Assembly: GCA_025457785.1 (NCBI GenBank)
Contig: JALOTS010000156.1
Coordinates: forward strand, 1-5,760
Length of the DNA stretch: 5,760 nucleotides
DNA from: Pontiellaceae bacterium
GTDB taxonomy: Bacteria > Verrucomicrobiota > Kiritimatiellia > Kiritimatiellales > Tichowtungiaceae
Reading direction: 5' to 3'
Shown here: positions 5,469 to 5,760 of the stretch, in pieces
How positions within the stretch are numbered: the first letter of the stretch is position 1
How the letters are laid out: every line of letters begins with the position of its first letter
Notes under the pieces: model-generated
Databases searched by the model: none
The model's input: only the letters and a program-made list of their open reading frames with translations
Told to the model about the DNA's origin: nothing
Position numbers and translations under genes: made by a program

Positions 5469-5480
5469 TGCCGATTGATT

Positions 5481-5515
5481 AAAAAAAACGCGCCAAACAC
5501 GTTCAATCGTGGCGC
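5481..5515 (-). terminator. Intrinsic terminator on the minus strand
   Basis: On the minus strand GCGCCA (5510-5515) pairs with TGGCGC (5490-5495), and an inner CACG/CGTG pairing gives an alternative extended stem. After one intervening pair of bases comes an uninterrupted run of eight T (5481-5488). This is the best terminator in the window. It would end transcription arriving from the right, for example from the partial gene at 5679-5760 about 160 nt upstream. Confidence 0.7.
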
Positions 5516-5579
5516 AGACATTCCTGAACGGAAACCGACGGCCACGAACCGCGCAGTTTTCGGCCCGCAAAACACGCAG

Positions 5580-5618
5580 AATCACGACAAAAACACAAAT
5601 TTTTAACTAATCGTGATT
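5580..5618. repeat. 8-bp inverted repeat, unassigned
   Basis: AATCACGA (5580-5587) and TCGTGATT (5611-5618) are perfect reverse complements separated by an AT-rich 23-nt centre. A second imperfect pair, GATTTTGAC (5615-5623) and GTCAAATC (5656-5663), follows directly. They may form alternative structures or be part of a mobile-element end; the sequence does not decide. Confidence 0.35.
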
Positions 5619-5678
5619 TTGACGGACGACCCCCGTACCCTGATTTATGAATTAGGTCAAATCACTAGTGTCCCAGTA

Positions 5679-5760
5679 TTAGTCAAATAACTGCAACTGG
5701 TTACAGAAGTCGCCCTTTTTGATAGTGCATTCCCCTTCCTGAAATGCCTGTAAAAGCGGC
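5679..5760 (-). CDS. Partial CDS, C-terminus only, possibly IS4-type transposase
   Basis: A frame open from the right window edge ends at the TAA 5679-5681 and encodes 26 residues, including PLLQAFQEGECTIKKGD and the last residues FCNQLQLFD. The composition is protein-like. From memory, IS4-family transposases with a DUF4372 N-terminus often end in a similar polar stretch closing with QLxLFD, so a transposase is my leading guess, but the fragment is far too short to prove it. If so, sequence between here and about 5660 (CACTAGTGTCCCAG) would hold the element's terminal inverted repeat. The neighbouring repeats and the strong downstream terminator fit an accessory region. The competing minus-strand frame in this stretch is less protein-like. 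Confidence 0.45.
   Translation of the reverse strand, partial: PLLQAFQEGECTIKKGDFCNQLQLFD

Larger units (their letters stand above)
4778..5678. other. Gene-free, repeat-rich tract of about 900 bp
   Basis: No frame here has a convincing ribosome site together with protein-like composition. The frames at 5236-5478 (plus) and 5382-5585 (minus) run through inverted repeats and are judged spurious. The tract holds separately listed repeats and a minus-strand terminator. A GCGGC-TGT-GCCGC hairpin at 5289-5301 stands alone in AT-rich sequence, and a stretch near 5000-5030 (GCCGCGAGAGAACGCA) resembles degenerate AACGCAGAGA-type remnants seen between genes in many environmental bacteria. Large parts are AT-rich compared with the metabolic genes. 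I see no tRNA, rRNA or CRISPR array. Confidence 0.6.

Noticed and set aside
5236..5478. 80-residue plus-strand open frame
   Set aside because: It starts inside the ATTATTCTGAC repeats, passes through the GCGGC hairpin and ends in the REP-like element. The translation is an accident of repeats.
5382..5585. 67-residue minus-strand open frame
   Set aside because: It crosses the strong minus-strand terminator and the REP-like element and has no ribosome site.

Overview
This is a bacterial window with four parts: a metabolic minus-strand cluster, a minus-strand sodium-symporter gene pair, a plus-strand toxin-antitoxin pair, and a repeat-rich tract of about 900 bp with no convincing gene, ending in the C-terminus of another minus-strand gene. 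The PurF-like and flavin-reductase proteins resemble variants I know best from Bacteroidota. The mixed base composition and the hairpin and palindrome repeats would fit an anaerobic or environmental PVC-group bacterium such as Kiritimatiellota or Lentisphaerota. That placement is an inference; no rRNA or other phylogenetic marker is present.

Left part (1-2110, minus strand, read right to left). A candidate promoter at 2082-2110 precedes a PurF-like amidophosphoribosyltransferase (634-2037). A flavin-reductase/flavoredoxin-like protein (119-628) follows 5 nt later, and then a reading frame (1-101) that runs off the window. The tight spacing points to one operon. The PurF homologue keeps its phosphoribosyltransferase half and candidate Fe-S cysteines, but has Ser where the catalytic N-terminal Cys of the glutaminase should be, and other glutaminase motifs are also lost.

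Middle part (2181-3916, minus strand). A 531-residue neurotransmitter:sodium symporter (NSS) family transporter is followed, with a 4-nt ATGA overlap, by a 47-residue single-span membrane protein. The arrangement matches NSS transporters that carry a MetS-type small subunit.

Right part. A Phd/YefM-type antitoxin and a VapC-type PIN-domain toxin (4083-4777, plus strand) overlap by 4 nt. A 25-bp interrupted palindrome overlaps the candidate promoter and is a good autorepression operator. An imperfect direct repeat of about 26-28 bp flanks the pair, which suggests cassette-like insertion. From 4778 to 5678 there are several non-coding elements: an imperfect inverted repeat resembling dispersed ATCCTGT-type repeats, a nested ATTATTCTGAC repeat cluster, a compact two-hairpin REP-like element with complementary loops, and a minus-strand intrinsic terminator. 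The window ends in a partial minus-strand gene whose C-terminus is tentatively transposase-like.

I see no clear multi-gene system that is new to science. The most unusual items are the PurF homologue without glutaminase residues, the NSS small partner protein, the direct repeats around the toxin-antitoxin pair, and the REP-like double hairpin.
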